Origin: Acanthochlamys bracteata
Taxonomy: Eukaryota > Streptophyta > Magnoliopsida > Pandanales > Velloziaceae
DNA: 64,000 nt
Reading direction: 5' to 3'
NCBI GenBank assembly: GCA_019914995.1
Contig: CM034144.1
Coordinates: forward strand, 5,549,489 to 5,613,488
Below the pieces are notes generated by a model. That model did no database searches. It saw only the letters and a program-made list of their open reading frames with translations, and was not told the DNA's origin. The position numbers and the translations under genes were made by a program. Below are positions 21,880-35,163 of the stretch, one piece after another. Positions within the stretch are counted from its first letter, which is position 1. Every line of letters starts with the position of its first letter.

Positions 21880-24560
21880 TGCTGCTGTTAATGCCTATCA
21901 AGAGTTTGATGAATTGACTGACTCAGTGCCGAAGTATAGATTTTCAAGGATTTGAAAAGTTTGAATTCACGTTTGAAAAAGTTCTCTTTTATTGTATTTA
22001 GCTTTTCTATTTTCAATAATATGTATTTTAAATAAAATCGTATTATTATTATTATTTAAAGTAAGGTATTGACAGCGAACATAACAAATTGGAAAGAGAA
22101 CAACTATCATCTTTCAATATTCCTACATAGTTATAATTAGTAACCTTTATAAGAGAGATCATAGAAATTTCCAAAAATATTAAGTTATATGTCTTCTAAA
22201 TTTCATTTAAGATCACGAGCAAGCTCAAGCTCACATACTGTAACTTAAGCCCAAGTTTTATCACTATGTGCTTGAGCTCGGCTTGGCTTATGTGCACCCC
22301 TAGTAGACAGTAGACATCCATATTAGTTATCACAGTTTATCGTAATAACTGCAAAAATATGTTCTGCATTTCAAAAACGGAAGTTATTGTATTCATTGCA
22401 ACACTATATTGGTATATCACTGGTTAATAGAGAGTGGGTGAGAGATCAAGAATGTGAGAGTGAGATTGTTATACTCTCTTAGTCCGTCATGTCTTGAACA
22501 TTAGTTTGCTAAGATTGTTCTCATTTGATACCATATTTTAATATAGTGTAACAAAAGTTTTATACTATTGCTCAATCTTAACATTCTAGCATGCAAACTC
22601 TTGCTTATGAAGTCATAATTGTCTTTCTTTTTAGCGATAGTAAGGGTTAGCAGTATTTGAAGAATAGTAAGTAGAAGGAGGACAAGTATTTTAGTTTGAA
22701 AATTTGTTCTTTGAGTTGTTATTCTTTAGGAAAATAAAATTAGGATAAGAATTTAAGAAATGATGTGTTTTGAAAATGAATTATTCTAAACTTTTCTCTT
22801 CCAAAAGGTTATTCTAATTTTACTTATTACATCAAACAATACTTAGAGATAACTTTGTAATATATATTGTCATCATAAGTAATGAGGACTATTTCTTATC
22901 CGTTATCCCTGTTGCTATTTCATAAAGAATATTCTATGTTTCTTAAAAATGTAAGGGATAATAGTAATTAAAAAAATGTATATTTTTGAATATATGATAA
23001 ACATATAGGTCCATAATTTTCATGCATAAGATGACTTAGTTGGATTTTTTTCATGACCGAGTTCTTGTAATGACTTACATGTTCGTAACCTGATTAAAGT
23101 TATTGTTGTTATTGGATTTATTGAAGGGGCCTCATGTAATGAGGGGAGACGAGAAGTAATTGTTATTGAACACTTCTTAATATTACATAGATATTTGGGA
23201 GTGCTATGAAATAGAGTTTTTATGAAATGAAAGATATTTAAAAAATTTTCGACAAACGAGTTCTAGTTTTAACCTAAAATAATAATAATAATAAGTAACA
23301 ACAAGATATTACAAAATAGAATTTTTGTTATACTTTCTAAATTATTAAAAAATTCTATATAATATTCTATAAGATTTATTGGAAATTTGAAATAAAAAGA
23401 TAGAATGAAAAGTTGTTGACAATCACTGCCAAATAGTGCCTAAATGATTTAGGCAAAAGAGAAATCGTGCTTTTGCTGTAGGACTACTCTTCCATGATTA
23501 GAGATATTCTTTTGTTCAATGCAAAAGCATTTGGAGACGTCAGAACTTCTGCTCAATCACTAAAGCACTGTTACACTACTTATGCCAATTTATTTCATCA
23601 TTTTTTTCATTTCTTAAGAAATTTTCTACAGTATTTAATTTTTTTAAATTTAGAATGCTTGTGTGAATTGTACGTCATAAATTCATTAGTATATAATTTT
23701 TTGACTTTTTAAGCTAAGAAAATATAAATTTTTTCACAAAAAGTTCTAAAAAAAACTTATGTCCACCAAAAATACCTTTTCATAAGCAATCCTAAACAAC
23801 CCCTTCGTGTTTCTTAAAATGTCGCTAATTGGCAAATGCATTCACCAAAGTGGCATCCTTATTTGTAACTATTGTTTTTTCAAATATTTTTAACTTTTTT
23901 AAATAAACAAGCATTGCCTTCATATGTAACTATTTTAGTAAGTGTGAAACAAATAGCTTCATATTGGTACTTGTCTGATCAGTTTTCTCAAAAAAAGAGA
24001 AGGTATCCATATCTATTTTGTAATTTAAGCTGATGAACTTACCGAGTGTTTCTTCTAAGATTATCAGCTATGTGGCCATGCATAGAGTTTATGTTTATGT
24101 CTTGTGTTATTTTGGTTTTAAGGATCTGCCAACTTACATGATTAATGCTTAACTACTGGAGTAAGACAATGAGGTGTGTACTTGCTTCCTCAAAAAATTG
24201 TATTAATATGTGCCAAATCTTTCACCCAGGTGGTGTTCATTGTATTCTAGAATAGATATTAAAAACATTTACGTAGCTAGTCTACTTGGTGACTAACCTC
24301 AAATTCAAATGAGCGTTAATGTTGTATACAATCTTCTCGGACCTCTACAGGAAGAATTTCTTTTCCCCAAGTAAAATTACTTTTTTCAACTCAATTTTTT
24401 GAAGGATTAGGGTAAATCTTGTTTACTAGTGATCCATGTTTAGTGTGTATAATATGTATAGGAACGGATAGTATTTACTCAAGATCTATGTTACTAGATT
24501 CTTGGTAATTTTCCTTAATATATATTCTTCAAGTTTTAAGGTTTACATTGTTGTTCTCCA
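21880..24560. other. Long stretch without a recognised gene
   Basis: It holds an AGCTC/GGCTTGGCT-rich decayed dispersed repeat at about 22205-22305 and MITE-like copies at about 23195-23450 (minus orientation, starting GGGAGTGCTATGAAATAGAG) and 23600-23800. The rest is AT-rich spacer. It may be the first intron of the NLR gene that starts at 24593. Confidence 0.4.
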
Positions 24561-24592
24561 TTGCAAAGGTGTAGCTGGTAGTACAACTGGAA

Positions 24593-27405
24593 ATGGCAGA
24601 GCTTGCGGTGCTTTCAGCTGTCAAAAGGATTGGAACTGTGCTGGCTGGAGATGCACTAAATCAGCTAAGTGCTGTTTTCAACAAGGATGTGGAGCTTCTA
24701 ACACAACTCCCAAGTAGTTTAAATCGTATCAAGAGGGAGTTTGCTGTAATGCATGCTTTTCTCAGCAACATTGACATAGAAGATGATAACAGCTCTTTGC
24801 AGGTTTGGCTAGAAGAAGTTAGAAAGATAGCTTATGATGTTGAGGACGTACTTGATGAAATTGTTTTTCGATTGGGTGAGGAACATTTGAAGGGATTTGG
24901 TCATCTCCTTCACAAAATGGTTGGTAAACCTCAGAAGATTGTTGCTTGGCGTAGGATTGCTGCAAAGCTCAAGGAATTGGAAGGTGACCTTGCACATGTT
25001 ACGCTAGTGAAAGATCGGTGGATTAAGATGCCTGAAGAAAGTGTAGGCACTTCTGGTCTAAATCAGAATGCACTGACCCTTCCTGTAGTTAGTGGTGAGG
25101 AACTTGTGGATATTGATGAAATTAAGGTGAAATTGACAAAATTGAATAAGTTGTTGGACGACGAAGAGTTCGATGATTCAGCTTCAGCCTTTGGTCCGAA
25201 GATGGCATGGTTCACAAGATTAGTAGGCAGCGGTAACACCAGAAACTGCCCAATTATCGTTGTCTGTGGTCGTTCAGGAGTAGGTAAGACAACTCTTGTT
25301 CATTATGCATATAACAAACAGAAGAATAAGTTCGGATGTGATGCATTTATAAATATGGTCCAATTTGATAGTCCTGAGGATTTGTTAAGATCAATGATCA
25401 AGCAACTCTTTGGCCAGCATCCACTTCCTGAAGGCTTTAGTAAGAAACCATTCTATGAGCTGGAAGGAATCATCAAGACATTTCTGTGCACAAAGAAGTA
25501 TCTAGTTGTATTGGATGATGTAACCGAAAGGAGAGTCTATGAACAAATAGCGAATGCTTTTGTAAGAAATGATCTTGGGAGTAAGGTAGTCATTTCGACA
25601 CAACAGGATGATGTTGCTATGCTTGCAGATGAGAAATGTCGGATCATAGTTGAACCTCTGGACGATACTAAAGCAAAGAAGCTCTTGTGCAGGAAAGCAC
25701 TTAACGCAGAAGTATATCCTAGTGGTTTAGAGGAAGTTGCAACAAAAATTGTCCAGAGTTGTGGTGGTTCACCACAAGCAATCATGTCTGTTGGTGGTCT
25801 TCTATCTGCGAGAAATAGAAACAAGGCAGAATGGGATAAGATGGAAAAGCACTTGAACCGGCTTTTAGGCCATGACAGAATCCTCGGGGGAGTAGAACTG
25901 GGAACAGAGCCATGGTTGAAGCTTACTTCTTACTTAAACATCAGATGCCTGCCAAGACATCTCAAGAGCTGTTTCTTGTTTTGTGCAATCTTTCCAAAGA
26001 ACTGCATGATTAGGAGAAAGAGATTGATTAAGTTGTGGATAGCTGAGGGACTTATTGAAGAAACTGGACTGAACACAATGGAGGAAGTGGCTGATGACTA
26101 TCTCAATCAACTTATTAAGCGGCGCATGCTTGATGTTGTAGACAGGAATGAGGGTAGAAGGGTGAAGGGCTACCGGATGCGTCCCTTAATGCAGGAGGTA
26201 GTCACTTCATTTGCGCAAAAGGAGAAGTTCTGTTTTCTAAGTGATAGTCTTGAGAGAAGGAAGCTTGATATTGAGGCTCGTCATCTCTCGCTCCAGAATT
26301 GTGTGAAGCAACAACGATCCATAATAGATTTGCCTCAGCTACGTACATTAATGGCCTTCGATTCCGACATTTCTCATTCCTTGCTCTGTTCAGTAATACG
26401 CAACTCCAGATTTCTTATGGTCTTGGATCTTCAAGATGCCAAAATCACAAAAATACCAGATGAAATTGGAGAATTATTCAATCTGCGTTATTTGAGCCTA
26501 AGAAACACACAAGTAAACAAGCTCCCCCGTTCTGTAGGAAGTCTTGAAAATCTGCTGACCCTTGACCTTGCCAGAACTCCGATAATAGAACTTTCAAAGG
26601 AAATCACCAAAATGAAGCGGTTGCGGCACTTGATTGTATCAACAGTGGAGAATGCATTTGAATTAAAATTTCAATTGGCAACGGTGTGACATTGCCAGCA
26701 CGAATCCAAGTATTTGGGCAGTTGCAGACACTTCAAGGTGCAATAGCAAGCAGACAGCTTGTGGAAAATTTGATGAAGTTGACACAGTTAAGGAGCCTTC
26801 GCTTGGTGAAAGTCAAAAGTGTGCATTGCTCCGCCCTTGGTGCTTCTTTGTGCAAGATGACCTCACTTTCTGATTTGGAAATTGTTTCCGGAGACGATAA
26901 TGAGCCACTCAAACTGGATGTCTCACGGAGTGTGATGCATGGTCTTCGGACTCTTGTTCTGCATGGCAGATTCGTTGAAGAATCTTTGCTAAAATCTCTT
27001 GGAAGTAATCTTTCCCAACTCTACCTGGGGTGCTTCGAACTGAAGGATTCTGCACTTGCTAATCTTGGCAGTCTAGAGAACTTGGCATTGCTCAAGCTAA
27101 GCAATTTGGATACAGACGAGAAGCTGCATTTCACTGTGAAAGCAACTACAAACCGTAAAGCATTTCCTAGTCTTAAAGCAGTTACCTTTCTCGGCATGCC
27201 AAAGATTACCACCCTGGTAATTGATGAAGGGGCGATGGAGAAAGTAGAATACATGGAACTAATGCAACTGGGAAATCTGAAGGATGTTCCACAAGGCATT
27301 GAGCACCTTAGGTTCCTGCAGGACCTCGTCCTCTTCGACCTGCACCCGGATTTCCGCCTGAGAAACATTCCACGCATGCCCAGGATAACATGGACCAAAC
27401 TCTAA
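24593..27405 (+). pseudogene. CC-NBS-LRR (RPM1-type) resistance gene broken by one frameshift
   Basis: The first frame runs 24593-26689 (698 residues). The LRR part continues in another frame to the TAA at 27405. The N-terminal coiled coil carries an EDVID-type motif (YDVEDVLDE, about 83-91). The NB-ARC follows with P-loop GRSGVGKTT (about 226-234), kinase-2 KKYLVVLDDV (about 301-310), RNBS-B SKVVISTQ, RNBS-D FLFCAIFPKN (about 461-470) and then LRRs. Two signature motifs are unusual: the GLPLA position reads GGSPQA, and the MHD position reads MRP (in GYRMRPLMQEV, about 525). The frames part at about 26660-26685, where the downstream frame gives GVTLPARIQVFGQLQTL, matching NGVKVPRGIGCLKELQKL of the intact NLR at 35164. 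A one-base deletion or a sequence error would explain this. If real, the product is an NLR truncated early in its LRRs. Such proteins normally sense pathogen effectors at the plasma membrane or in the cytosol. Confidence 0.85.
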
Positions 27406-27448
27406 GCGCTTCCTGCTGATAAATCAGAATTGTTAGAATATCATTCAG

Positions 27449-27657
27449 GTAATAACAAAAACTAAGCTAATTTCTTGATACTGTTATTTCACATCGATTT
27501 ATTTGCATTTACATAATATTTCTTTTATTCTTGTAATAACAACCTACAAACACCAGCTTGTTTTTATCGTGAAATTATTGTTTTGGTGTTTCTAGAAATG
27601 ATCAAATCCTTATTTGTTTAAGATTCTGAGGAAATTATATTGCCTTATATGCTGCAG
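27449..27657 (+). other. Likely 3' UTR intron of the NLR gene
   Basis: A donor CATTCAG|GTAATAAC lies 43 bp after the stop codon, and an acceptor TATGCTGCAG follows 209 bp later after a T-rich tract. The intact NLR at 35164 has a donor at a similar distance from its stop, which supports a conserved post-stop intron. Confidence 0.45.
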
Positions 27658-27659
27658 GT

Positions 27660-30590
27660 AATTTATAATAAGTGAAGCATCACCATATGAAGAAATGTAC
27701 ATAAATAATAATAAGATATGTTAATGTATTTTAAATATGTAGGAAATAAATGTCAATATTCCTACTTGTTCAAATAATGTATTCTGTGTTGTATTATATT
27801 GGATTGTAAGAATAATATGTAACATATAAAAATAAATATTTAGTTTATTTGAACACTTTCATTTTCCATTATTACATATGTATTGTTGTTGTTCGCTATA
27901 TGTATGAAAATATATTGTAATTATGTTTGTGTAAACAAATTTGAAGCCTTCTTTTTTGTTACAGAGGGGATAGAAATTTCTGTAGTATTTCTTCATTTCC
28001 GTGCTTGTTGCTACTTTACTTTGGTCATAGAAAAATCATGGATCTTGTGTGTGTGGAAAAATTAAACTCTACTACCACGTCGCAATAGAGTGTTTGCTTC
28101 AGCTATTTTTAACGTTTTTTTAAAAAAAAAATTTTAAATTATATTTTTTAATATATATTTTATAAATATTTAAAAATTTTATTTAAAAATTTAAAAACTG
28201 TAGAAAAATTTTACATAATGAAATTTTTTTATTGTATATTTTTATTATTTTTTTGAAAGTAAAAAAAATAGAGCTTATTTTTTAAAAAAAATAAAAATAT
28301 TTTTTATTTCAAAAAATTTTATTTTATAAATAATCACAAACGCAAAAATGTTTGATATTACTTTTTAACCATTTATTATTTTATATTTTTAAAATATTAT
28401 GTTTTAAAGAATTTATTTAAAATTTTACTTCAAACATTTGGAGTTAAATTACTGAAGTTTGAAAAGAAGAGTTTAAACATTTTGGAGTTAAATTACTAAT
28501 GTTTACAGTGTATTCTGTATATTTAGCAATGTGTCATTATTCTAAGATTACGCATAGCAAAATGTACATGAATCAAACGGGCAAATATGAAATTCGAGGC
28601 TAATTTTTTTATTTTTCTTCTTTTAACTCTACTTTTTCGTGAGTTTAAAAGAGCGAGATTAATTACTAAAGGTAACAAATTAATTTTTTAAATTATATTG
28701 TTTAAAGTTAAGAGATTACCTTTTTTATTTCGAAAAATTAACTGAAGGGGCGTTTGAAAATACTTTTAAAATAAAATTTTTTACGAAAAATATTTTTATT
28801 CATTTTAAAAAATAAGCACTATTTTTTTATTTCAAAAAAAATAAAAATAAAAAAAAATTTTATTATGTAAATTTTTTTGATACTTTCTAAATTTTTAAAT
28901 AATTTTTTAGATACTTATAAAAAATATATTAAAAACGTAAAATGAAAAAAAAATTTGATTTTCTGAAAAGCTTTGCTAAAAAATGAAAAAATAGATGATA
29001 AACGATACATTAATGTGCTTATAGAAAATCAATCTAATTAGGCACCATTTGGCGGCACGTTTGGACTCCATTTCACTACAATTTTTTATTTTATAATTTT
29101 CTAATAAATTTTACAGTATTCTACAAAATTTTAAAAATTATAATGAAATTATATGACGTAAAATGTTAGTATTGCTAATTTTTATTAATTTTTAAGATAT
29201 AAAAGTAAAGTTTATGTTTTAAACTATTTTTAAAATACTATTCATTCAAAACAAATTTATTTCATACCGTCCTTTATATCCCCTTAATGGCATCATCTCT
29301 TTGATGTATAAAAATTATTTCATCTTAAAACATAAACTATGTTTTTGCATAAAATATTTTGGACATATTAATTGTTTATCAAAATTTTATTTTAATTTTC
29401 CATTTTCACATATATCTTTTGTGTAAATTTGTGAATGTATCAAGTCAAATAATATCACAGCTTAAGTTTTCATAAATCTCTCCTTAAAAATAAAAAAATT
29501 CTATAATATTCAAAAATTTGTATTTCATTTATATTTTATTGTAAATTACTGATCAATTTTTTGAGTTTATTCGTTTTTATATTTGATAGATTAATTGTCT
29601 CCGTCTCTCACATTTTCGAATATATTTCGATAGAATCACTAAGAATAGATTATAACTAAATTTTCTCAAAAATATAAAAAACATTTGGTAAAATTTTATT
29701 TATATCACTTTTACTTTCTAATTTACATTTCATTTGAAAAAATATTAAGTGAAACTTTTTACATAGATTCTAACTGTTAATTAAAAAAAAAGTTAAAAGA
29801 ACTATGCTTGTAAATTTAAATTCTAAAATAATAATTATTAATATTCTACCAAATAGATCTAAAATATTATATTACTTTACTAATATTTATATTTTAATAT
29901 TATAAATTTATAATTTTTTGTGTGTATGCTGATCTATAACTTTACCTTCAATCATTAAGGGTGGATGTATGGATTAACAAGTTAGTTTAGAATAGATGTA
30001 TATAATAATTTTGATCAAAATTGCTCAACTTTAATTCAATCTTATATTTAATAAGTTCAAATTTGTCAATCATAATTTAACTCATTTAATAATTAGATTA
30101 AATTCTGTTCGATCTATTTGATATTCAAAATTACTATAACGAGAATAATAAAAATTAATTTTTAATAATAATATATCAAAATTATTAGATATCATATATC
30201 TAATATAATAAAATATTTAGTTTGACAAAATTTATAAATTAATCAAAATATGATAAGCAAGCAAAAAAATATATACATAACTAATCATACAAGTTAAATG
30301 CATCAATTAAGATCGGCATGAATCGGTTCTGAATTTATATAATTTATCGAATCAATTTTGGGTTGACTCAATCCGATTCAAAACTGAATTGAATATAAGG
30401 CCAAATTTAATCCGATTTAAATAGATTGGTTTAAGGTTACGTTTGAGGGTAGGAATATATACTTCACTAGTTACCACCCTTGAATTGATGAACACAATTT
30501 TTTTTTTAAAAAGAAAATGTTTACCTCTTAAAATAGAGAGAAGACTTTCGATTCCAAATTTCCGAGAAGGAAAAATAGTAACAAAGATTC
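27660..30590. other. AT-rich intergenic region with repeats
   Basis: MITE-like copies lie at about 28083-28345 (+), 28745-28985 (-, starting GGGGCGTTTGAAAATACTTT) and 29045-29275. A decayed GATCCGA/AATCGG-type repeat occupies about 29950-30430. No gene is visible. Confidence 0.5.
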
Positions 30591-30745
30591 CACTTCGTAT
30601 GGGCGCAGGCCCATTCAATGAGCCCATAAGTACATAGGAGCACTTTGAAATCCCGCTTCCGGCTTCAGACTTCTGCTTCAACAATTTCGGAAAACCCAGA
30701 TCGGTCACGAATTGCTTCATCAGCAATTTTGATTCAAGGGTTAGT
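30590..30745 (+). promoter_or_regulatory. Promoter and first-exon-like stretch without a recognised gene body
   Basis: GCAGGCCCATT and TGAGCCCATAA are site-II-type (TGGGCY) elements at about 30605-30630. They are followed by a C/T-balanced leader and a strong donor, CAAGG|GTTAGT at 30740, and a T-rich intron-like sequence. Housekeeping plant genes often have this layout, with an intron in the 5' UTR. I cannot find the coding exons: 30746-32380 holds no conserved frame. Confidence 0.35.
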
Positions 30746-32389
30746 TGTGCTTCGCTTGTTATATCTGTTCTTTTCGTTTGAATCTTGAAATCTTGTGTTC
30801 CATTTGTTTGATAATTTTTGGCAGTCAGTGGTTTGTTTCCTAGTTCGATTCTACGAAATTCTTTTGGGTTTAATCTATTTTCTTTCTTTTACGTTTTTCA
30901 TTTTCATATACTTGTTGCCGTTCGATCTAGTTGCGGTTACTGATGTGAAGCTTATGTGCTGCAAAACATTAGGGATTTAGGTGAATTTTTTGGAAAGAGA
31001 GTAACTTTCTTGAAAGAAGTAGCAGGCATGCCGTAGTCTTAAAGGTACGCTGTTGTTTTTAGATGAACCAATTCAATTATCTTCGTAGGATTACTTCAAT
31101 ATTTTCAGATTTTAGATGAATGTTAAGGGTAGCATTGTAGAAACCATGATAAGCTGTAAGTTATTTTTTAGGCAGTTTCATCTGGACTAGTCAGTTTATC
31201 TTCTAAAAGGAAATCTTCTAGCAGAAGCGAAAATGGTGTGTTGTCGATATGGGTGTAGGCCAGGTGGAACTAAGAGTACCTTATTTGTCGAACATCTTGA
31301 TATTGTGTAGGAGACTGGAGAGGAGCATGCATATAACAAATCCTCTCTTTTCATTGCTACACTTTTCTATGTATAAATCTGATTCTACGATAGTAATGTA
31401 AAGGTTTCAACATAACCAAAAGGTGCTGGGTTTAGCTAGAAGAGGTTGTTGCTGTAAGCATTTCATAATTGATTGGGTGCCCTTGAAGTACTTACAATAA
31501 ATATTAGTTAAGGTAAATCACGAATAGTGGGATTGAAAACAATAATCTTGTATCAAGCAAATAGTTTCTTAAGGGTGTTGCTTTTCCAATATGTTGAGTT
31601 CTTATTTAGCATATGGTGTTGATCATAGTTGCAAATTTGACATCCAAGAATTATTTGGCTAGCCCAAATAATTCATGCCACGAGCGTTGGCATAAGTACG
31701 AGTGGAGTTCTTGTTGGAATTAAACTAATAGATAGAACGATATGAAATTTGCATAAAACTTGCTGTTTTCTTTTTCTAATTGCTTACTTGCGTGACGGGT
31801 ATATAAATGCATACATGTTATTCGTAGAATTTGTTTGGAATGTGAACATGCACAGGAAGTATGCATGTGAACATGCACATAAAGATAATACCAAAGCTAT
31901 AATCATCTGCATCATCTTCAATTTCTTTTTCTAAGAAAGCTGCTATTCCATGCACATCTATGAATTCCTTTTCTCTAAGAAAGTTCCTCCTCTATACTTA
32001 TTTCAAAAAATGGTTGCATTTTGTCTTCTTTGTTTTCTTCTTGCGTCTCCAATTATTTCCCTTCTTAGTTTGTAATTTTCAGTTTTATCTTGAACTTCTC
32101 AAACTTGTCCAGCGTGATTGCTTCAATGAGCTTATTTTTTTGTTGGTCATGTGTGGTGTTGTTTCTGGCTTGATTTCTCCTTTGTTGACAAGATCTGTAC
32201 AAATGGTACCTTAACTTATATGCTTTGACCTGCCATGAAAATAGGAATTTTAAATTAATAGTAGACATTATCATAAAATATGGTTGTTTCGGTTTTACTT
32301 ATTTTTGTCCAGATTCATGAAAATTCTTTTAGCAAACTACTTCACAAGATGCTTTTGTTAATCTACTTTAGCTAACACAAAGAAACTAT

Positions 32390-33200
32390 GTATTGCTTTC
32401 TTGAATCCCACGATATTACATTACTTTCGAGACAAAATCTGTCTTGCCAAGTGCTTTTACGATCATCAAGCAATCTGGCCCAAGCACTGTCTGGATGGCC
32501 AACTAGCTCACATATTTTTTTACCTAAACATATTCCATGGCAAGTTTCTTGGTACACTGCAAATAGTGTAAAATTCTCTTTGCTGAATGAGCGATGCTTG
32601 CTAAGATCAGGTATGTACCTTAAATAATGCTAAAAACACATATAACGTCCGGCCTTATATGTGTGACACAAAGAAGTGATCCAACGAAGCTTCGATAAGT
32701 GCTTGGATCTACCTTTACTGCTTCTTCTTCTTCTTTCTGTAACTTTTCATTGAATGCTGTAGGTGCAGATATAGGTTTGCAGCTTGACATGTGAAACTTC
32801 TTCGAGAGGGCTTCAATGTACTTCTCTTGATAAATGAAATTTCCTCTATAAGCTTCACTGAATGCCAATAAAGTATTTGATGACTCCTAAGTTAGTCAAT
32901 TCAAATTCTTTTATTAAGGAATTCTTGAATTTTGCCACTGTGGATTCATTTCGTATATATATGAGGTCATCAACACAAAGAAGTAAAACCAGAAATTTAT
33001 TAGTATCATCATTTTTTATGCAGAGAGAAGGTTCACTGGGACTTCCTCTGAATCCGTTCTACCCAATATTTCTGCCCATACAATTGCTTCATGCTCTTGG
33101 TGCTTGTTTCAAGCTGTACAGTAGCTTACAAACTACTCCAAGCCATTTTGAAAACATGAAGCATCGAGGAACTTTCTCAGACAAAATGAATTTCAAGATG
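32390..33200 (-). pseudogene. Copia pol fragment (reverse transcriptase C-terminus to RNase H)
   Basis: Read on the minus strand, the blocks appear in order: YSLKQAP, then LLLCVDDLIY (the VDD catalytic block), FELTNLGVIKYFIGI, YIEALSKKFHMSSCKPISAP, STYRSFVGSLLCVTHIRPD, then DDRKST and SNVISWDSRKQ. These are reverse-transcriptase and RNase H motifs of a copia element of a different lineage from the two other copia elements here. Stops and shifts separate the pieces. No LTRs are visible, so this is a pol remnant rather than a whole element. Confidence 0.85.
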
Positions 33201-33229
33201 ATGGGAATGGAGCGGCAGCTTTCTTAAGA

Positions 33230-35120
33230 AAGGATTGAGATGATGGAGATGATTATAGTCTTCGTTTCTCCTTCACTGTCTGCATGTAGGCATAACTGAT
33301 ATGCATGTTCCCATCCAAGTAAGTCTTATAAATAGCATGTACGCACTTATCATATTCCAACTTTTATATGGCAAATTTGCTCCTCGTTGTATTTCTTTAT
33401 TAGTTTGCTTCCAACAAGAACACCACCATACTTCTGCTTGTGCAAACTACTAGTAAAGATTTTCAAATTTGGGAAATATTCGGGAAGTGTTTGAAACACA
33501 TATACTTTAACTTTTAATATTTATGTTTATTATGTTCTTAGAGTTTATTACATTATTCTTAAAACAAGTTGAGGAGTAATTAAGGAATTTTGGTGAATAA
33601 CTTAATGTGAGAAATTTATTTATTTATGTTTTAATGGGACTGAGTTTGCATAGAATTATTCTTTTTGCACATTTCTTACAAATCATTCACGAATTTTCAT
33701 ATAAAAATTCACAAAATTTACAACTTTGATTCTGTTAGCTCTGAATTTGTGGCATACCTATTTCTAGCTGACCGTTCACCTAAATATCAGCATTGTTTAT
33801 GATGTGTCAACTTAATGAATCTGCAGAATCATACAACGAAGTGTGACTTACTTCTACCTATAAACTTAATGATATACAACATTTCTTTTTTCCTATGTAA
33901 ATTACACGGACATCTTTTAGTTTGCTAAATGTCCTTGAAGTGTGCCTTTACTTATTTTTTTCTCTTTTCATTATATGGTTCCGACCTTGCACAACACAAT
34001 CCTTATGTTCAGGAACATCTGATTTTATTGATAATGAGAAAAGAGAGTCTTTGTATGATTGTGATGTCTTTAATGACAGGCATATCTACAAAACTTTTTA
34101 TTTCAACATCCCCAGTACGAACATCCTGTACAGATCTTACAAAGAGAAATTCTTTATTTCTTTTTTTTCCTTTTTTTTTTTGGCCAACTAGACTAAGTGT
34201 TAATATACATCTAAGTGTTATTACAAGTACACATATATACAAAAGATCTTCAACACACCTTTAGCATTCGAGATGTATATACAAATACCATTATTATGCA
34301 GATAGAGCTTCTCCTTCTGAAACATGCAGCAAGCTTCTTGATTGAGTAATTCTCATTGCGCACATTGCTGGCAGGATTCACAAATTCTAGAAAGAAAGCA
34401 TTTTAGATCTGTTAGAATTTCTCATGAAAGAGTATACTCCAATACTTATAAAACATGAGAGGGTTGAAAAAATCTAAGATTTCGTAATAGGTGAACAAGT
34501 GGTTTGAGCAAGGTCAAGAAGATAAAGCTTATAGAGAAGATTATATGGTCCTAGCGCTCTTTCAATTAGTGCTCCTAGTACAACTAAGCGAGAGAACTTC
34601 CTTACCTAAAGTTTTTCTCGTTCATGTTAAACTCCTAGATAAGAAAGTTCAACTTTAAACAAGTAGTTATTTGATAAAGTTGAAATTACGGATTTCAAAA
34701 AGGTTTATAATTTTGTAATGTTAGCTTTCTGCAATACATATATTTGGAATTAAACTGGATAGAATGAGTAAGACGTTCTTCATCCCCAATCATCTTTGAT
34801 GGTAATAAACTTTCTACTAGCATGATCTAACCCAAAAAAAAAAAAGAAAAAAGGAAAAAGAGGAAAGCTAAATGCTTAAGGATGTTAATAGAGTCACTTA
34901 TACAGTTTACCTGGAAAAAGTTTCTTTATGTTAAATGTTTCTCCAAAAACAGCATGTTGTTTTTTCTGCAGTATACTACCTTGTTTGATTAAAAGATGTC
35001 TTAGAACTACCTGGTTCCTTGTCTACTTTGTGAATACTATAATTACTATGCAATAATTAAAACTTAGAATACAAAGATCATTGTAGATATAATGATAATA
35101 CTTGCAATATCAATGGATAT
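33230..35120. other. Intergenic region, no supported gene
   Basis: It may include further decayed retroelement sequence next to the copia fragment and the distal 3' UTR of the NLR that ends at 35164. A poly(T) run at about 34164-34182 and a poly(A) run at about 34834 are present. No coding motif is recognised. Confidence 0.4.
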
Positions 35121-35129
35121 GCACTTACC
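35121..35129 (-). other. Splice donor in the NLR 3' UTR
   Basis: On the minus strand the sequence is TTTAGTCAG|GTAAGTGC, a near-perfect plant donor, 35 bp after the stop codon at 35164. It mirrors the post-stop donor of the NLR at 24593. I did not fix the acceptor. Confidence 0.45.
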
Positions 35130-35163
35130 TGACTAAATTTTCTGAATATGTAGCAGCAACTGG

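Noticed and set aside
27021-27398. A 125-codon minus-strand frame opposite the broken NLR
   Set aside because: Antisense shadow of the LRR region.
33922-34264. Overlapping short frames rich in Phe
   Set aside because: Low-complexity T-rich reading; no recognisable motif and both strands are equally open.
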